From JAICNG01 sp035249985 (GTDB lineage: Bacteria > Gemmatimonadota > Gemmatimonadetes > Gemmatimonadales > Gemmatimonadaceae), in contig DATFFP010000027.1 of assembly GCA_035249985.1 (NCBI GenBank), positions 21,033 to 85,032 on the forward strand: 64,000 nucleotides of DNA, read 5' to 3'. Below, one piece after another: positions 28,359-37,709 of the stretch (the first letter of the stretch is position 1; each line of letters starts with the position of its first letter). Position numbers and translations under genes: made by a program. The notes under the pieces are model-generated. The model saw only the letters and a program-made list of their open reading frames with translations, made no database searches and was not told the origin of the DNA.

Positions 28359-29881
28359 GCGTGCGCTCGCTCTTCTGGCGGAAGCCGATCGCCGAGCTGG
28401 TCCCGCCGGAGGCCGAGGGCGCGAACACGCTCAAGCGTGCGCTCGGCCCCGGCGACCTCATCATGCTGGCGATCGGTGCAGTCATCGGCGCGGGTATCTT
28501 TTCCTCTATCGGTACGGCCGCGGCGGGCGAGGTACTCCCGAGCGGAGAGGTCGTTCGCTACGGGGCGGGCCCAGCTCTCGTCATCTCGTTTGTTCTGCTG
28601 GGCGCGGTGTGCGCGCTGGCCGGCCTCTGCTACGCCGAGTTGGCCTCCATGATTCCGCAGGCGGGCAGCGCGTACGCCTACTCGTACGCGACGCTCGGTG
28701 AGGTGATCGCCTGGATCATTGGATGGGATCTCATCCTGGAGTACGCGGTTGGCAACATCGCCGTCGCGATCGCCTGGAGCGGGTACTTCAACTCGTTCAT
28801 CAGCGCCTTTGGCATCGGCTTCCCGGATTGGCTCACGCATGGGTACCGAACGGCACTGCTGAGCTCCGATCCGGCTGTCCACGGGCTGCTCGAGACGGCG
28901 CCGCGCATCTTCGGGATTCCGGTGCTGTTGAACGTCCCGGCGTTCGTGATCGTCATGTTGATCACCTGGCTCCTCTACATCGGAGTCAAGGAGAGCGTGC
29001 GGGCCAACAACATCATGGTGGTCATCAAGCTGCTGGTGCTGGGATTGTTCATTGTCGTGGGTGCGATCAACATCGACATGGCGAACTACACGCCATTCGC
29101 GCCGAACGGATGGCGCGGAATTCACCAGGGTGCCGCGATCGTCTTCTTCGCGTACATCGGATTCGATGCGATTTCGACGGCGGCCGAGGAGACGAAGAAT
29201 CCGCAGCGCAACATGCCGATCGGGATTCTCGGTGGCCTGGCGATCTGCACGCTGATCTACGTGATCGTTGGCATCGTCGCGACGGGACTCGTGCCATATC
29301 AGCAGCTTCGGGCGGCCGACCCGCTGGCGCGTGCGCTCGACGTGGCGGGGCTCCCCATCGCGAGCTGGTTCGTGGCCTTCGGCGCGGTCGTCTCGTTGAC
29401 GGCGGTGCTGCTCGTCTTCCAGTACGGCCAGCCGCGCATCTTCTTCGCGATGGCGCGTGACGGCCTGCTGCCGAAATTCGCATCGAAGATCCATCCGAAG
29501 TACCGCACACCACACATCACCACGGTCATCACGGGCCTCGTGGTCGCCATCGGGAGCCTCGTGCTCGATGAGAACGAGATCTACGACCTGACGAACATCG
29601 GAACCCTCTTCGCCTTCGCGATCGTGTGCGTGGGCGTCCTCGTGCTGCGTATCAAGGAGCCAGAGCGGCCACGGCCATTCCGCGTGCGGGGGCTGTGGGT
29701 CGTGTCGATCGTCGGCGCTGCTGCGTGCGTGTTCGTCATGCAGGGTCTCCCCGTGCGCGCGTGGGAGCGGTTCGGCCTTTGGATGACCGCCGGCATCATT
29801 CTCTATTTCGCGTACGGGTACCGGCATTCGCTGCTCCGCCGTCGCGGAGTACCACCCTCCGCAGAGCGTATCGATGGCTGA
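28355..29881 (+). CDS. Cationic-amino-acid-transporter-type APC permease
   Basis: A 508-residue, about 12-helix permease starting at GTG 28355, overlapping the pyrophosphatase stop by 4 bases. Helix 1 has AIGAVIGAGIFSSIGTAA, helix 6 has FFAYIGFDAISTAAEETKNP, both typical of the CAT/YfnA branch. It is coupled translationally to the pyrophosphatase, so the two are made in fixed ratio. The next symporter gene overlaps its end by 8 bases. Confidence 0.9.
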
Positions 29882-31256
29882 GCCGATCGCGCATTCCGGA
29901 AAGGGAATGAAGCTGCACACCAAGATCCTGCTGGGTCTGGTGGTCGGTGCCGTGGTCGGCATTGCGGCAAATCAACTGCTGGGCGGAGATCATCGCGCAG
30001 TCGTCTTCGTCAACAAGTACATCGCGGGCCCGGCAGGCCAGATCTTCCTGCGGCTGCTGTTCATGATCGTCATCCCGCTCGTCTTCGCGTCGATTGCGCT
30101 TGGCGTGGCGGGCCTCGGAGATTTGCGGCGGGTTGGAAGAGTGGGTGGAAAGGCGATCGGATACTTCCTGGCGTCGACGGCGCTCGCAGCGACGCTCGGC
30201 CTCATCGCCGTCTCGATCGTTCGCCCGGGGGAGCAGATCGATCGCGTAACCGCGGAGGAGCTTCGCACGGAGTTCGCGGGCGACGCTTCGTCGCGCGTCG
30301 AGGCGGCGGCGTCCACGGATTTCGGCGTGAACACCTTCGTCAACATGTTCACGCGCAACCCAGTGAAGTCGGCGGTCGATCTCGACCTGCTGGGGATCAT
30401 CACCTTCTCATTGATCTTCGGGGCGGCGCTCACGCTCATCACGGCCGAGCGAGCGCGGCCAATGTTGTCGTGGCTCGAGGCGCTGCAGGATGTCGTCATC
30501 AAGATCGTCGAGATGGCGATGCGGTTCGCCCCCTATGGCGTCACCGCGCTCATTTTCGGAGTTACGTCGCGCTTCGGCTTCCATCTGCTGAAACCGCTGG
30601 GCGCGTATGTCCTCGTCGTCATTGGGGCACTGCTCATTCACGTGCTCGTGAATATCTCGCTCATTCTGCGTTTTCTGGTGGGCGTCAATCCGTTCACGTT
30701 CTACCGGCGAATACGGGCGGCACTCGTCACGGCATTCAGCACGAGCTCGAGTAGCGCCACGCTGCCCACGGCCCTGGCAGTCGCGGAACGGAATCTCGGA
30801 ATTCCGCCGTCGATCGCCGGCTTCGTGCTTCCGCTCGGCAGTACGATGTGCATGAACGGGACGGCGCTGTTCGAAGGGATCACAGTGATCTTCCTCGCTC
30901 AGGTGTTCGGCGTCGCGCTGAACCTCGGCCAAATGATCGTCGTCATGGTCATGGCAGTGCTCACCGCGGTTGGCGCGGCGGGCGTGCCCGGCGGCTCCAT
31001 CCCGCTTCTGGTGACCATCCTCGTGATGTTCGGCATTCCCGCCGAGGGAATCGCGATCATCCTTGGCGTCGATCGCATCCTCGACATGTCACGGACGACG
31101 GTCAACGTCTGCGGAGATCTCAGTGCCACCGCCTTCGTGGCGAAGACGGAACGAGTGTGGAACGCCTCGATGATTCCGTCGAACGAGGAGATGGCGATTC
31201 CGCACGTTCTCGACGACAGCCCCGGGTGGCCGAAGGCGGCGGACGCGCCGAAGTAG
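29874..31256 (+). CDS. Dicarboxylate/amino-acid:cation symporter (DAACS family)
   Basis: A 460-residue glutamate-transporter homologue. It has the serine-rich hairpin tip STSSSSATLP, helix 7 GSTMCMNGTALFEG (NMDGT-like), and the helix 8 RTTVNVCGD substrate-binding stretch (Asp/Arg/Asn). It imports C4-dicarboxylates, glutamate or aspartate with Na+ or H+. The aspartase at 55502 could use an imported aspartate. Its TAG stop is the first three bases of a family B repeat. Confidence 0.93.
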   Translation: MAEPIAHSGKGMKLHTKILLGLVVGAVVGIAANQLLGGDHRAVVFVNKYIAGPAGQIFLRLLFMIVIPLVFASIALGVAGLGDLRRVGRVGGKAIGYFLASTALAATLGLIAVSIVRPGEQIDRVTAEELRTEFAGDASSRVEAAASTDFGVNTFVNMFTRNPVKSAVDLDLLGIITFSLIFGAALTLITAERARPMLSWLEALQDVVIKIVEMAMRFAPYGVTALIFGVTSRFGFHLLKPLGAYVLVVIGALLIHVLVNISLILRFLVGVNPFTFYRRIRAALVTAFSTSSSSATLPTALAVAERNLGIPPSIAGFVLPLGSTMCMNGTALFEGITVIFLAQVFGVALNLGQMIVVMVMAVLTAVGAAGVPGGSIPLLVTILVMFGIPAEGIAIILGVDRILDMSRTTVNVCGDLSATAFVAKTERVWNASMIPSNEEMAIPHVLDDSPGWPKAADAPK

Positions 31257-31398
31257 GCGCTAGGGGTCAGGGGTCAGGGGCCAGGGGGAGTCGGGGAATT
31301 GGTTGCAGGAGATGAGTGGCAGCCCAAAAGTGCCTGAGACGCGCAGGCACTTCTCCTTTTGTATCTCGAACCTGAACCCCCTGATCCCTGACCCCTGA
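31254..31398. repeat. Family B inverted-repeat element between the symporter and pntAb
   Basis: The left arm starts at the symporter stop (TAGGCGCTAGGGGTCAGG), and the right arm (CCCCTGATCCCTGACCCCTG) ends directly at the ATG of pntAb, leaving that gene without a Shine-Dalgarno site. The core differs from the 9075 and 18167 copies and contains a terminator-like hairpin. Confidence 0.85.
31328..31360 (+). terminator. Intrinsic terminator inside the repeat element
   Basis: AAGTGCCTG (31328-31336) pairs with CAGGCACTT (31344-31352) around AGACGCG, followed by CTCCTTTT. It would end the permease/pyrophosphatase/symporter transcript. Confidence 0.75.
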
Positions 31399-31692
31399 AT
31401 GTCTTCCACCGAATACATCCAGCTGTACGTGTTCATGTTGGCCGGCGTCGTGGGATACCAGGTGATCTCCCGCGTTCCGCCGCTGCTTCACACGCCGCTC
31501 ATGTCGGCGACGAACGCGATCTCCGGCATCTCCCTCGTCGGGTCACTCGTGGCCGCGGGGTCTGACCACGGCACCGTCAGCACCGTCCTCGGTGGAATCG
31601 CCGTCATGGCCGCGACGATCAACGTCGTCGGAGGGTTCATGATCACCGATCGCATGCTCAAAATGTTCAAGCGCGAGACGCGCAAGGGCTGA
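31399..31692 (+). CDS. pntAb: NAD(P) transhydrogenase alpha subunit, membrane part (PntAb/PntA2)
   Basis: A 97-residue protein with three transmembrane helices matching the membrane half of the split alpha subunit (VGYQVISRVPPLLHTPLMSATNAISGI, then NVVGGFMITDRML). It forms the proton channel with PntB. The ATG directly abuts a family B repeat arm and has no recognisable ribosome site. The usual upstream partner pntAa (NAD-binding domain I) is not in the window. It overlaps pntB by one base. Confidence 0.92.
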   Translation: MSSTEYIQLYVFMLAGVVGYQVISRVPPLLHTPLMSATNAISGISLVGSLVAAGSDHGTVSTVLGGIAVMAATINVVGGFMITDRMLKMFKRETRKG

Positions 31693-33074
31693 TGCGCGAG
31701 CATGTGACGCAGGCGGCGTATCTCGCTGCCTCGTTGCTGTTCATTCTTGGCCTCCGGAGTCTGAGCTCGCCGGCCAAGGCTCGTCGCGGTATGCAGCAGG
31801 CCGCCCTCGGCATGCTGTTGGCCGTGATCGGCACACTCGTGCAGCAGGAGATCGTGCGGTACGAGTGGATCGCCGGAGGAATGGCCGTCGGCGCGGTCAT
31901 CGGTGCGGCGATGGCGATCTGGATGCCGATGACCGCGATGCCGCAGCGCATCGCGGTATCGCACTCGTTAGGAGCGGTGGCAGCGACACTCGTCGGCGTG
32001 ATCGAGTACTACCGCCACAGCGCCGACGTGAGTCGTGGCAAAATGGTCGCCCTGGGCTTCGAGGTCCTGTTCGGCGCGTTGACGGTGACCGGAAGCCTCA
32101 TGGCATTCGGTAAGCTGCAAGAGCTTCTTCCGACACGACCGATCACGTATCGCTTTCAGAACTTCCTCAACCTCACGCTGTTCGCGGTGGCGATCGGGTT
32201 ATTCGCCTGGCTCATCTACGATGCCTCGAATCCCATCGTCTTCTACACGATGCTCACCCTGGGCGCTGCGCTGGGCGTGCTCATGGTGCTTCCAATCGGC
32301 GGCGCGGACATGCCGGTCGTCCTCTCGCTGCTCAACTCGTACGCGGGCCTCGCCTCCGCGGCGACCGGATTCGCGCTCAACAACAACGTGCTGATCATCG
32401 CCGGAGCGCTCGACGGCACCTCGGGGTTCCTGCTCTCGATGCTCATGAGCAAGGCGATGAACCGCTCGTTCGCGAACGTATTGTTCGGCGCCTTCGGTGC
32501 CGCGCCGGCCGGCGGTGCAACGGCGACGAGCGTGGCTGGGCTCACCGTCAGGTCGCTGAGCCCCGAGGACGCGGCGGCGCAGATCGCCTACGCGCGCACC
32601 CTGATCGTAGTGCCGGGATACGGCATGGCTGTCGCGCAGGCGCAGCGTGAAGTGCGCGAGCTCGCCGACATCGTCACGAAGAAGGGCGGAGACGTAAAGT
32701 ATGCCATCCATCCGGTGGCAGGCCGCATGCCCGGTCACATGAACGTGCTGCTCGCCGAGGCCGATGTGCCGTACGAGCAGCTCTATGACATGGAGGCGAT
32801 CAACGATCACTTCGAGCGCACCGATGTCGCGCTCGTGGTTGGCGCCAACGACGTCGTCAACCCAGCGGCACGCAGCGACCGAGGCAGTCCGATCTACGGC
32901 ATGCCGATTCTCAACGTCGATCGCGCGAAGAGCGTGATCGTCCTCAAGCGGAGCATGAACCCGGGATTCGCCGGCATCGAGAACGAGCTCTTCTACAAGG
33001 AGCAGACGGCGATGGTATTCGGCGATGCGAGGACGACGCTCAAGCTGCTCGTGCAGGCCGCGAAGGAGCTGTGA
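31692..33074 (+). CDS. pntB: NAD(P) transhydrogenase beta subunit
   Basis: A 460-residue protein: about eight or nine helices (1-260) and an NADP-binding domain III (about 290-460) with GYGMAVAQAQ, HPVAGRMPGHMNVLLAEA, VGANDVVNPAA and the closing MVFGDA. It transfers hydride from NADH to NADP+ driven by proton flow, and supplies NADPH to thioredoxin reductase, for example. Its function needs a PntAa protein encoded elsewhere. A family B repeat starts at its stop codon. Confidence 0.94.
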   Translation: MREHVTQAAYLAASLLFILGLRSLSSPAKARRGMQQAALGMLLAVIGTLVQQEIVRYEWIAGGMAVGAVIGAAMAIWMPMTAMPQRIAVSHSLGAVAATLVGVIEYYRHSADVSRGKMVALGFEVLFGALTVTGSLMAFGKLQELLPTRPITYRFQNFLNLTLFAVAIGLFAWLIYDASNPIVFYTMLTLGAALGVLMVLPIGGADMPVVLSLLNSYAGLASAATGFALNNNVLIIAGALDGTSGFLLSMLMSKAMNRSFANVLFGAFGAAPAGGATATSVAGLTVRSLSPEDAAAQIAYARTLIVVPGYGMAVAQAQREVRELADIVTKKGGDVKYAIHPVAGRMPGHMNVLLAEADVPYEQLYDMEAINDHFERTDVALVVGANDVVNPAARSDRGSPIYGMPILNVDRAKSVIVLKRSMNPGFAGIENELFYKEQTAMVFGDARTTLKLLVQAAKEL

Positions 33075-33206
33075 TAGGGGTCAGGAGTCAGGGGTCAGGG
33101 ATCAGGGGTACCAGGGACAAGGGATCAGGAGCGCCACAAGCTGTTAGCTCCCACAACCCATTCCCTGACACCCCCTGATCCCTGACCCCTGACTCCTGAC
33201 TCCTGG
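33073..33206. repeat. Family B inverted-repeat element between convergent pntB and the kinase gene
   Basis: A perfect 29-base inverted repeat of GTCAGGAGTCAGGGGTCAGG words (33080-33108) lies against its reverse complement near 33171-33200. The core here (ACCAGGGACAAGGG and a GCTGTTAGCTC segment) differs from the other copies. It fills almost the whole gap between the two converging genes and may act as a bidirectional terminator. Confidence 0.88.
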
Positions 33207-33210
33207 TTCT

Positions 33211-34140
33211 TTAGGCGCCGACGCCGAGGTACCGCAGGGCCCCACGCACTGCACCGCGGACGGGCACGACTTCTTCCGACCGAAGCTGCGCGCCGGGAAC
33301 CGCGCTCTTCATCCGGTGCTCCACACGCTTTCGGAGTGGCCCGCCAGGCGCGAGCAAACCGCCGGAGAACGCGACCGGCACACTCGCGCGCTCATCGCCG
33401 AAGAGCTGGCGCGCCAGCGTTCGCACGTGAAGGACGAGCTCTTCCGACGCCATGCTGAGGAGGGAGTTGGCGCGCATGTCGCCGGCGTCGGCGACACTTG
33501 CGACGACGGGCGCCAGCGTCGCGAGGTCTGCGGGCGTCGCCGTCCCAGCCCAGCCTACCAGGCCGTGCACGTCATTGACCTGCGCCGCGGTGAGCACCGC
33601 TCCGATGAGCGCCGTCGATGGCTCACGCTCGTCGGACGAGGCAGTCACGATCGAGAGGGCGCGCCGCCCGATCCACGCGCCACTTCCTTCGTCGCCGCAC
33701 ACCGGCCCCCATCCTCCGCAGCGCGACGTGGATCCCGTAGGGCTGCGCCCGAATGCGACCGATCCTGTTCCCGCGATGAGCAGGATTCCGGGACCGTCGC
33801 CGAACGCATCGTCCAGCGCGATGGCCGCGTCTGCATGAACGACGACCTCGTCGGCCACATCGCGCGAGACGAGCGCTTGCCACAACGCCTGGCGCTCGGG
33901 CTCGCGGCCAACTCCCGCAACGCCGATGCACAGGACCTTCGGGGTGACGTGCGTCATGTCGCACGACGCGAGAGCGTCACGCGTTGTCGCGACGATCACG
34001 TCCGCCGAGTGATCGACTTCGCCGGGACGAACGGCGCTGCCCGGTCCCTCGGCGCTGCCCAGCTGCTGGCCACGCTCGTCCGCGACCCAGATGCGTGTCC
34101 TGGTTCCGCCCCCGTCGACACCGACGACGACGGCGCTCAT
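33211..34140 (-). CDS. BadF/BadG/BcrA-family ATPase, N-acetylglucosamine-kinase-like
   Basis: A 309-residue protein of the ASKHA fold. ATG 34140 is chosen since it overlaps the upstream symporter stop by ATGA and starts with the phosphate-1 loop GVDGGGTRTR. Adenosine and sugar loops include GTGSVAFG and GDEGSGAWIGRRAL, the pattern of NagK/MurK-like amino-sugar kinases in the BadF family. In this locus it would phosphorylate imported GlcNAc (or MurNAc) for the NagB-deacetylase fusion. Last gene of the minus-strand cluster. Confidence 0.85.
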   Translation of the reverse strand: MSAVVVGVDGGGTRTRIWVADERGQQLGSAEGPGSAVRPGEVDHSADVIVATTRDALASCDMTHVTPKVLCIGVAGVGREPERQALWQALVSRDVADEVVVHADAAIALDDAFGDGPGILLIAGTGSVAFGRSPTGSTSRCGGWGPVCGDEGSGAWIGRRALSIVTASSDEREPSTALIGAVLTAAQVNDVHGLVGWAGTATPADLATLAPVVASVADAGDMRANSLLSMASEELVLHVRTLARQLFGDERASVPVAFSGGLLAPGGPLRKRVEHRMKSAVPGAQLRSEEVVPVRGAVRGALRYLGVGA

Positions 34141-35663
34141 CCGCGCGCCTCGATGGTCTCGCGCGAGGGCGCCGCATGCGTAAACGAGGAAAGAATGCCG
34201 ACGATCATGGTGATCGTAGTTCCGATGAGCACGTACCACGGCCAGGCGATCCGGCCCAAAGGGGCGAGGGTGTCCGCCATGCCCGGGTACGCCGCCGAGA
34301 GGGGCCTCGCGAAGACGACGGCCGTCATTGCAGCGATGCCGACGGCCATGCCGAGAATCGCGTCACGCTGAACGGCGCGTCGCCAGAGCATGCCGAGAAA
34401 GAACCCGCCAAGCAACCCACCGTACGTGAACGAGGCGACGGAGAGCGCGACCACGACCACGGGCGTCCCCTGCGCGCGGTACATGAGCGCCCCGCCGACG
34501 AGGATGACTGCCCACACCAGCGTGAAGATCTTGCCAACGCGCAGGACCCCCGGATCATCGGCACGCCGACCGGTGAGCGGAAGGTAGATGTCGTGTGTGG
34601 TCGCGGCAGACAGCGAATTCAGCGCACCCGACACCGTGCTCATGGCAGCGGCGAGAATAGCCGCGATCACCAGGCCGGTAAGCCCTGGGGGCATGACTTC
34701 CACGATGAAGCGCGGGAAGATCTCGTCCGGGCGTGCAAACGTCCGGCCTTCGTAGTAGGCGAAGAGGCCGATGCCGATGATGAGAAAAAGGCTGAACTGG
34801 AGGATCACCGCGATCCCGCTCCCAATGAGCGACCGGCGGGCGTCGCGAAGCGAGGAGGACGCCAGGAGCCGCTGCACGATGAGCTGGTCCGCGCCATGGG
34901 AGGCCATCGAGAGAAAAGCCCCGCCGATGAGTCCCGCCCAGAGGGTGTGCGGGCGATCGACGCCGGTGTAGGTATCAATGACCGTCAGCTTCCCGCGCGC
35001 GGCCGCGTCGCTGAAGATCGCGCTCCAGCCGCCGTCGACACCCTTCCCAATGAGCCAGAGCGCCGCGATACCGCCGAACAGGTAGACGAACGTCTGCAGG
35101 ACGTCCGTCCACACGACGGCCCGCATACCGCCATGATACGTGTAGACGATGGTGAACGCGCCAAGGATGAGGATCGATACCGGCGTCAGGTACTTGGGAT
35201 CAATGACCGGGCCGATGATGAGCGCGATCGGAATGGCGGTGGCGAAGACGCGAACCGAGTCTCCAAAGGCACGCGTCACCATGAAGATGATCGAGGCAAA
35301 GCGCCGAGTCGCCACACCGAACCGCCGTTGAAGCAGCGCGTACGCGGTGACCAGCTCGCCCTGGTAGTATCGCGGGAGCAGGGTGAACGCGATCACGATG
35401 CGGCCCACCAGATAGCCTAACGCCACCTGGAGGAAGCTGAGATCCGCGAGGTACGCGAGCCCTGGAATGCTGATGAAGGTCAGGGCGCTCGTCTCGGTGG
35501 CGACGACGGAGAAGAGAATCGCCCACCACGGGATGGCGCGGTCGGCGACGAAATAGTCGCGCGCGTCCTTCTGACCCCGTCCGAGCCACATGCCGAGCGC
35601 GGTGGTGCCGACGAGGTACGCGAGCAGCACCGCCGCGTCGAGCAGCGTGAACGTCGAGGTCAT
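34137..35663 (-). CDS. Sodium:solute symporter (SSS family)
   Basis: A 508-residue transporter with about 13 helices. SSS motifs include YFVADRAIPWWAILFSVVATETSALTF near helix 1 and AAAMSTVSGALNSLSAATTHDIY in the eighth/ninth helix region, which holds the sodium-binding Ser/Thr residues. Between nagB-PIG-L (12 bases upstream) and the kinase (ATGA overlap), it probably takes up an amino sugar, sialic acid-like or muropeptide-derived solute with Na+. Confidence 0.88.
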   Translation of the reverse strand: MTSTFTLLDAAVLLAYLVGTTALGMWLGRGQKDARDYFVADRAIPWWAILFSVVATETSALTFISIPGLAYLADLSFLQVALGYLVGRIVIAFTLLPRYYQGELVTAYALLQRRFGVATRRFASIIFMVTRAFGDSVRVFATAIPIALIIGPVIDPKYLTPVSILILGAFTIVYTYHGGMRAVVWTDVLQTFVYLFGGIAALWLIGKGVDGGWSAIFSDAAARGKLTVIDTYTGVDRPHTLWAGLIGGAFLSMASHGADQLIVQRLLASSSLRDARRSLIGSGIAVILQFSLFLIIGIGLFAYYEGRTFARPDEIFPRFIVEVMPPGLTGLVIAAILAAAMSTVSGALNSLSAATTHDIYLPLTGRRADDPGVLRVGKIFTLVWAVILVGGALMYRAQGTPVVVVALSVASFTYGGLLGGFFLGMLWRRAVQRDAILGMAVGIAAMTAVVFARPLSAAYPGMADTLAPLGRIAWPWYVLIGTTITMIVGILSSFTHAAPSRETIEARG

Positions 35664-35675
35664 GTTGGGTGCGGC

Positions 35676-37688
35676 TCAGTCGATGACGTACGCTTCCATC
35701 GCGAAGTACTCGGCGAGCCCGAGCCGGTCGAGCGTCGCGGCGGTCTCCTTGTTGCGCGCCTCGACACGCTGCCAGAACTCACGCTCGTCGTGCGCACCGG
35801 GGAAGGGAGCGGAGTCCTTTTGCGACTGGTGCTTGAAGATCGCCTGAATCTTGAGCTTGAGCTCTTCCTGCGACAGCGGTACGAGCCAGGTCGCATCGGT
35901 GACGGGCCATTCCTGCCACGCGCCGCGGTAGAGCCAGATCTCGGGAGGCGCAAAAGATGATTGCGGATTGCGGATTGCGGATTTCGTTTTGGTCTTGGAT
36001 TGCTGTTCATCCGCAATCCGCAATCCGCCATCTACCTTGAGCTCGTCGACGGCTCGATATATCGCCTCTTTGCACATCCGGTGCGTGCCATGCGGGTCGG
36101 AGAGATCGCCGGCGACGAAGATCAGCTCGGGACGCAGCTCCTCCAGGAGGTCGCGCACGATGGCGACGTCCGCGGGGCCGATGGGATCCTTCCGCACTTT
36201 CCCCGTCTGGTAAAACGGGAGATTGAGGAAGCGCGCCGCCGATGCGTTCATGCCAAGCGTCTCGATGCCGCTCACCGCCTCCGTCTCGCGGATGATGCGC
36301 TTGATGTCCTGCACCTCGGGAATATCGACATCGCCCGGGCGCTTCGAAGCGAGGAAGTCGTAGACGCGCTTCGCGAGCGTCGACACCTCCGACGTACCGA
36401 TCTCCCGATCGTGATCGAGGCGAACGAGAAAATCGACGTAGCGCCGCACGTCGTGGTCGAACACGGCGATGTTGCCGCTCGTCATGTACGCGACGACGAC
36501 CTCGTTCTTGTTCTCGACCAGCTTGCGGAGGATGCCGCCCATCGAGATGACGTCGTCGTCCGGGTGCGGTGAGAACACGATGATGCGCGTGTCGCGAGGC
36601 AGCTTCGACTTTCCGCGAATCTTGGCGCCGAGCATGTTGAATACTTCGCCGTTGGCGGTGCCCGGCGAGCCGAACCGCGCCACCAGCGACGAAAGCTTGT
36701 GCTCCGCGTAGTCGCGCTGCGTCAGCTTCAGGATCGCCTTGCCCGTCTGCTGCGACAGCCACACGACGGCGCGAACGGCGAGCTGCGGCGTCCACTGCAC
36801 CTCGTCGTGCAGCCATGGCGTCGCGAATCGGGTGAGGTCGGCGGCCGCCGCGCGATCGATGTAGAAGGTGGTGTTCGGGTGCTGCTGCAGGAACGTGGCG
36901 GCCACCTCGACATCGATCTCGCCCTCGACGGCGCGTCGAACGATTCCCGCCTTGTGCTCACCCGTCGCGAGAATGATGATCTCGCGCGCGTCGAGGATGG
37001 TCGCCACGCCCATCGTGAGAGCCTCACGAGGGACATATTCCTCCCCGAAGAAGTCCGCTGCCGCGTCCTGGCGCGTGACGTTGTCGAGGTGCACGAGCCG
37101 CGTGCGGCTCTCCACCCCCGATCCCGGCTCGTTGAACCCGATGTGTCCGGTTTTTCCGATCCCGAGGAGCTGGAGGTCGATGCCTCCCGCCTGACGAATC
37201 GCCTCCTCGTACCGGAGGCATTCCAGCTCGACGTCTTCGAGCGGCGTATCGCCGCGCGGGATGTGGACGCTCTCGCGCTTGATGTCGATGTGCGCGAAAA
37301 AATTCTCCCACATGAACCGGTGGTAGCTATGGATGCTGTCCGGACGCATGGGGTAATACTCATCGAGATTGAACGTGACGACGTCCGCGAACGAGAGCCC
37401 CTCATCGCGGTGCATGCGAATGAGCTCGCGATACACCCCGATCGGTGTAGAGCCGGTCGCCAGGCCGAGCACCGCCTGCTCCCCGCCAGCCTCTTTCTCC
37501 CGGATCAGCGTGGCGATGCGGGACGCCACGAGGCGCGCAATGTCATCGTGCTCCTCGACCACGACGGTGCGAATCCGCTCGAGGGAGGTCGCGGCCTGCG
37601 AGATGCGAGAAGGCCCGCGAGTCATGCGATGATCGCGGGCCTCCTGTGCGGTGCCGGCGTCGAGTCGCACGCCAGTGTCCGTCCTCAT
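35676..37688 (-). CDS. nagB: Glucosamine-6-phosphate deaminase fused to a PIG-L-type deacetylase
   Basis: A 670-residue two-domain protein. The N-terminal half (about 35-300) is NagB: GSTPIGVYREL, FNLDEYYPM and GHIGFNEPGSG, holding the catalytic Asp, His and Glu. The second half (about 385-620) is a PIG-L/LmbE zinc deacetylase with SPHPDDD and DPHGTHR metal motifs. It could deacetylate GlcNAc-6-P and then convert GlcN-6-P to fructose-6-P. NagA is not in the window. A family A repeat (35959-36032) is read in frame within the deacetylase domain, inserting about 25 residues. GlcNAc kinase and symporter genes follow. Confidence 0.92.
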   Translation of the reverse strand: MRTDTGVRLDAGTAQEARDHRMTRGPSRISQAATSLERIRTVVVEEHDDIARLVASRIATLIREKEAGGEQAVLGLATGSTPIGVYRELIRMHRDEGLSFADVVTFNLDEYYPMRPDSIHSYHRFMWENFFAHIDIKRESVHIPRGDTPLEDVELECLRYEEAIRQAGGIDLQLLGIGKTGHIGFNEPGSGVESRTRLVHLDNVTRQDAAADFFGEEYVPREALTMGVATILDAREIIILATGEHKAGIVRRAVEGEIDVEVAATFLQQHPNTTFYIDRAAAADLTRFATPWLHDEVQWTPQLAVRAVVWLSQQTGKAILKLTQRDYAEHKLSSLVARFGSPGTANGEVFNMLGAKIRGKSKLPRDTRIIVFSPHPDDDVISMGGILRKLVENKNEVVVAYMTSGNIAVFDHDVRRYVDFLVRLDHDREIGTSEVSTLAKRVYDFLASKRPGDVDIPEVQDIKRIIRETEAVSGIETLGMNASAARFLNLPFYQTGKVRKDPIGPADVAIVRDLLEELRPELIFVAGDLSDPHGTHRMCKEAIYRAVDELKVDGGLRIADEQQSKTKTKSAIRNPQSSFAPPEIWLYRGAWQEWPVTDATWLVPLSQEELKLKIQAIFKHQSQKDSAPFPGAHDEREFWQRVEARNKETAATLDRLGLAEYFAMEAYVID
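35959..36032. repeat. Family A inverted repeat inside the nagB-PIG-L coding region
   Basis: Arms 35959-35982 and 36009-36032 are reverse complements at 23 of 24 bases, made of GATTGCGG words, with a 26-base loop. The repeat reads through in frame on the minus strand (giving GLRIADE ... SAIRNPQS) and does not interrupt the gene. It is the same word family as the actD/actE repeat. Confidence 0.9.
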
Positions 37689-37709
37689 GCTATCGGGGTG
37701 TGTCCTGTC

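Noticed and set aside
33073..33206. CRISPR-like array of GGGGTCAGG words
   Set aside because: The words are tandem and palindromic without unique spacers of constant length, and no cas genes are present.
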